Shown piece after piece: positions 17,626 through 20,229 of a stretch of 20,229 nt of DNA. Within the stretch, counting starts at the first letter, position 1. Every line of letters begins with the position of its first letter. This stretch comes from Phoronis australis (taxonomy: Eukaryota > Phoronida > Phoronidae): positions 730,696 to 750,924 of the forward strand of contig NMRA01000003.1 of the NCBI GenBank assembly GCA_002633005.1, given 5' to 3'. A program made the translations under genes and the position numbers. The notes beneath the pieces were generated by a model. The model was not told the DNA's origin, searched no databases, and saw only the letters and a program-made list of their open reading frames with translations.

Positions 17626-17836
17626 TAAAAGTGATCATTTTGTAAAAGAAATGTGGTGAATCTGAAAAAAATGAGATGTAAAGAAGATATGAACCGAAAT
17701 TTACACACAACTTACTTCCAATTCTCTTTCTACCGGATGTTGTTGACAATACTCGTTCCCGAAATAAAATACTTACGACTATCACGATCAGCACCAGGTG
17801 GCAATAGTAACATCCTGTAATAATATACATGGAGAC

Positions 17837-18001
17837 ATGGATGAGAATCCTTTTCCAGATCTGAAGATATCTTCGCCAGACTTCTTAAATACCCTAGATG
17901 GTAGATCTAGTTGTCCAAAGTGTGGCAAATCCAGGAAATATTACTGCTATACCTGCTATGTGCCCGTTAACGAGGTCAAAGACAAGGTGCCTTATGTGCA
18001 G
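17837..18001 (+). CDS. DTWD1: DTWD1 first recognised coding exon (zinc-ribbon-like Cys cluster)
   Basis: It encodes the N-terminus of tRNA-uridine aminocarboxypropyltransferase 1, which transfers a 3-amino-3-carboxypropyl group from SAM to uridine in the tRNA D-loop. The diagnostic block is SSCPKCGKSRKYYCYTCYVP, with four Cys at residues 26, 29, 37 and 40, matching vertebrate DTWD1 'CLKCGGSRMFYCYTCYVP'. I chose the ATG at 17837 (MDENPF). An in-frame ATG at 17798 would add 13 unremarkable residues. The donor is CAG/GTAAAC, phase 0 after 55 codons. The N-terminal tail is shorter than the human one. Confidence 0.9.
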
Positions 18002-19026
18002 GTAAACAGTTACAATTGTTTAATTTTTAGATGGTTCACCTGGAGAGCAATGTGTTGTTAATTGTGCCTTTCTAAACAAAACTGTTGTGTAAAAATGTGG
18101 CCTTCTGATTTCATGTAGTCATGGTGTGATTCCTCTTGCTGAAGAACTGTCAATTAGCCTTAAACTTGTATTACTGAATGTACTGATTTTAAACTTTTAC
18201 ATTCAACATTTCAACTGTCTGACCTGGGTAGATCGTTCAGTAATGAAGACCTTCAGGTCGCCAGTACAGCCTCAGATTTTCTTTGGCGACCTGGTAAAAA
18301 TCCCAAGTCATCACGAAGTCGTCATACACAAATCTGAGCACACTCCCAAAATACTACAGGATATAAACGACACGGAGTCAGAATTGTGTGGCAAGAAGTC
18401 ATGTCTTGGTTGGATGCTTCTTCATTTTTGCTTTAGGCATGAAATGTGTGCACTGTTGGACCCAAGTTGGATAACTGCACATTTGCTAGCTCACAATGGA
18501 GGCCTAATTTTCCATTAAACCAAAAAAGCCTGCCTGGCATATCACATGATTTGCCAAGTTCATTGGTTCTTCAATTAAGATATCCTGAGTTTACCATTTT
18601 CCCCTACTGCCATCTGTGGGTCAAGTGTGTGGGCCAGGACCATTGCACTACCACATACGTCATATTCCTTGTTTTGGTGACCTGATTTCCCATTTGCCGG
18701 CCTAGGTCGCTTTTGGTATTAAGTTAACGTTGTGCTATTTTGTCAAGCCCTGATGCCACTTACTGGGGTTTGTTTTTTTTGAAAATCAGCGACAAATTAT
18801 TCAAAAAACATAACTAGGTCACTTTTTATTGAGTGATAAGATTTGGAACAGATTGCAAGGTTGGTAATGATAGGTGAAGTCTGTTTGGGAATTTCAAATC
18901 TTCAGTTTCACACGTCCTTGGCATCATCCAGATTTTGATGTCGTTTTATCTTGCAAAAATATGATGTCCACAGTTAATAGAGTGTGTTGATGTTCTCTTC
19001 TAAGATGTTGTGTTTGTTTGCTTCAG
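18002..19026. other. Intron 1 of DTWD1
   Basis: A 1,025-bp intron. It holds a hairpin, CAGGTCGCCA (18254-18263) against TGGCGACCTG (18284-18293), with a 20-nt loop, and copy 2 of the dispersed repeat shared with 13060-13117. A 130-codon open frame here has no recognisable domain and is judged chance. Confidence 0.65.
18254..18330 (+). repeat. Dispersed repeat, copy 2, with 10-bp hairpin
   Basis: Perfect 10-bp arms enclose a 20-nt loop. The right arm runs directly into AAAAATCCCAAGTCATCACG, which is shared with the segment near 13086. In the other copy the corresponding left arm reads GGTGACCTGCAG, so the stem is less perfect there. Confidence 0.5.
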
Positions 19027-19164
19027 CTCCCCATAAAGATTGACATCATCAAACATCCGAAAGAGGTAGATGGTAAAAGCACGGCTGTCCATGCAGGGGT
19101 CCTAGCCCCTGACCAGGTCAACATCTATTCATACCCGTGTATACCTGACTATGATAAAACAAAG
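19027..19164 (+). CDS. DTWD1: DTWD1 second coding exon
   Basis: This 138-nt exon is in phase 0 at both ends, with a GCTTCAG acceptor and a GTAGGT donor. It encodes [20 protein letters not shown], then [20 protein letters not shown] and DYDKTK. Human DTWD1 has '[20 protein letters not shown]', then IHAKLLAPEFVNIYTYPCIP, so conservation is very high. The following exons, expected to carry the 'ALIFPGP' strand and the D-x-T-W catalytic motif, were not found before the right edge and are presumed outside the window. Confidence 0.95.
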
Positions 19165-20229
19165 GTAGGTTGGTGCACAGTGGCTCACGCAGGGTCCTGG
19201 ACTCTAACATAGGCAGATCCAGATGGGGTCCAAAGTGTCTAGGTGCTTTAGGTCATTGTGAAAATGTCGTGACTTTCAAACTAAGCTTTGAATCTGCTGA
19301 TGTTTAACGGTAATATAAAGTATGCCATTCTTTCGCGGATGTCCTCAAGACCTCTCATACACTCCTAAAATTACAATAAAATGCCTCACATGCAAGTTAC
19401 AGACTGTAGATGAAACATTAGTGATTGAACCAAAGTGTCTTGTAAGTAGCCAGTAATTGATTTGCAGCAGTGTTGCAATCCAGCTATGTGTCAGGTGTCA
19501 AAGGTGAATTGCTCACTTGGTTGTTAAGGAGCATGCCACCCAAAAAACAACCTAATTTGTATCAATTTAGATCGAGTAGTTCTACTCCATAACGACACTT
19601 ACGGTTGCGTTACCTGACACCTGAAGGCAGACGGAGGAGTTGAAATTATCCAATGACGTCATCGATTTCACATGCAGTCTGTTCAGCAGTTCACAACACG
19701 GGTTACTGGTGTCGGCTTATCGCTTGAAGTCATCGTTTAACGCCAATAAGTCATCAAATTTCGATGTAAAACCCTTAAAAATACACTGATTTCTTTTCTT
19801 GTTTTATTTCGCTGTTACGGATTTAATGGTATTTGGGCACACCGTAGCCTACAAAGTTCGACAGGCCAATAAGGTCAGTAGCAGGAGTTTGGGGTCTGTT
19901 CGGAGATAATTTCGAAGTATTTTCCATGAGATAAAGACAGGAGAACCAAGATCTATTTTATTTAGACTTGTGATTTTTTGAGTTCTAAACACAAAACGCT
20001 TGTTATCCTGGCCAGTGGCTCGGAGCCCGATCAGACCCATCGTGGCCAGCTGGATTGACTCATTGTCCCGGCCAGTGGCTCGGAAACTGATCATACATCA
20101 CGAACATAAACCAGCCAAAGTTCAGTGGAAACTAAACTTCCAGTCAAGAAAATACTATACTAGTGAGCCAAAGTAATGTGCACCTGATTATGTTGGTGAA
20201 TTAGCCATGAAACTGCAAATCTACTTACT
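19165..20229. other. Intron 2 of DTWD1 (partial)
   Basis: No DTWD1 exon is visible. A TTTGCAG/CAGTGTTGC acceptor-like site near 19465 opens no frame resembling the family. The only structure seen is a 60-bp-period duplication near 20.0 kb. Confidence 0.6.
20001..20100 (+). repeat. Short tandem duplication, 60-bp period
   Basis: GGCCAGTGGCTCGGA is present at 20010-20024 and 20070-20084, preceded by TTGTTATCCT and CATTGTCCC and followed by related GATCA-A-C-CAT text. A third, weaker echo, GTGGCCAGCTGG, lies between them at 20042-20053. Confidence 0.6.

Noticed and set aside
18126-18518. 130-codon open frame in DTWD1 intron 1
   Set aside because: No family similarity, overlaps a dispersed repeat and hairpin, and lies between two confident exons of DTWD1.

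Overview
The window is nuclear DNA of an animal, most likely an invertebrate. Coding sequence comes in short exons with GT-AG introns, most of the DNA is AT-rich intron and intergenic sequence, and there are several dispersed and tandem repeats. I cannot fix the phylum. The SWIM and THAP fragments are of types I know from cnidarian, cephalochordate, mollusc and fish genomes, but this is recollection and not a test.

Left two thirds (about 1.6 to 13.0 kb, minus strand): the 5' half of a calcium-independent phospholipase A2 gene (PLA2G6, iPLA2-beta). Eight coding exons can be joined with every intron phase agreeing. They give 1,196 nt, or 398 codons plus two bases, running from the initiator Met through the N-terminal region and the ankyrin repeats. 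No patatin-type catalytic exon (GGG nucleophile-elbow region) is visible, so the catalytic half should lie beyond the left edge. The introns hold a 450-bp higher-order tandem repeat that repeatedly carries a CTCF-like motif (about 2.6 to 3.8 kb). A 49-bp tandem duplication copies the splice acceptor and start of coding exon 2.

Middle (about 13 to 17.4 kb): gene-poor and repeat-rich. It contains a 109-nt imperfect hairpin, three copies of a roughly 311-bp repeat with a tRNA-like core (two in tandem on the minus strand, one inverted), a broken SWIM zinc-finger ORF on the plus strand, and an uninterrupted THAP-like zinc-finger ORF on the minus strand whose 3' end meets the SWIM fragment.

Right end (about 17.4 to 20.2 kb, plus strand): a CpG-rich promoter-like stretch, then the first two recognisable coding exons of DTWD1 (tRNA-uridine aminocarboxypropyltransferase 1). 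The rest of that gene, including the DTW motif, should lie beyond the right edge. PLA2G6 and DTWD1 are therefore divergent. They act in unrelated processes (lipid remodelling and tRNA modification), and nothing here shows joint function beyond possible shared regulatory DNA.
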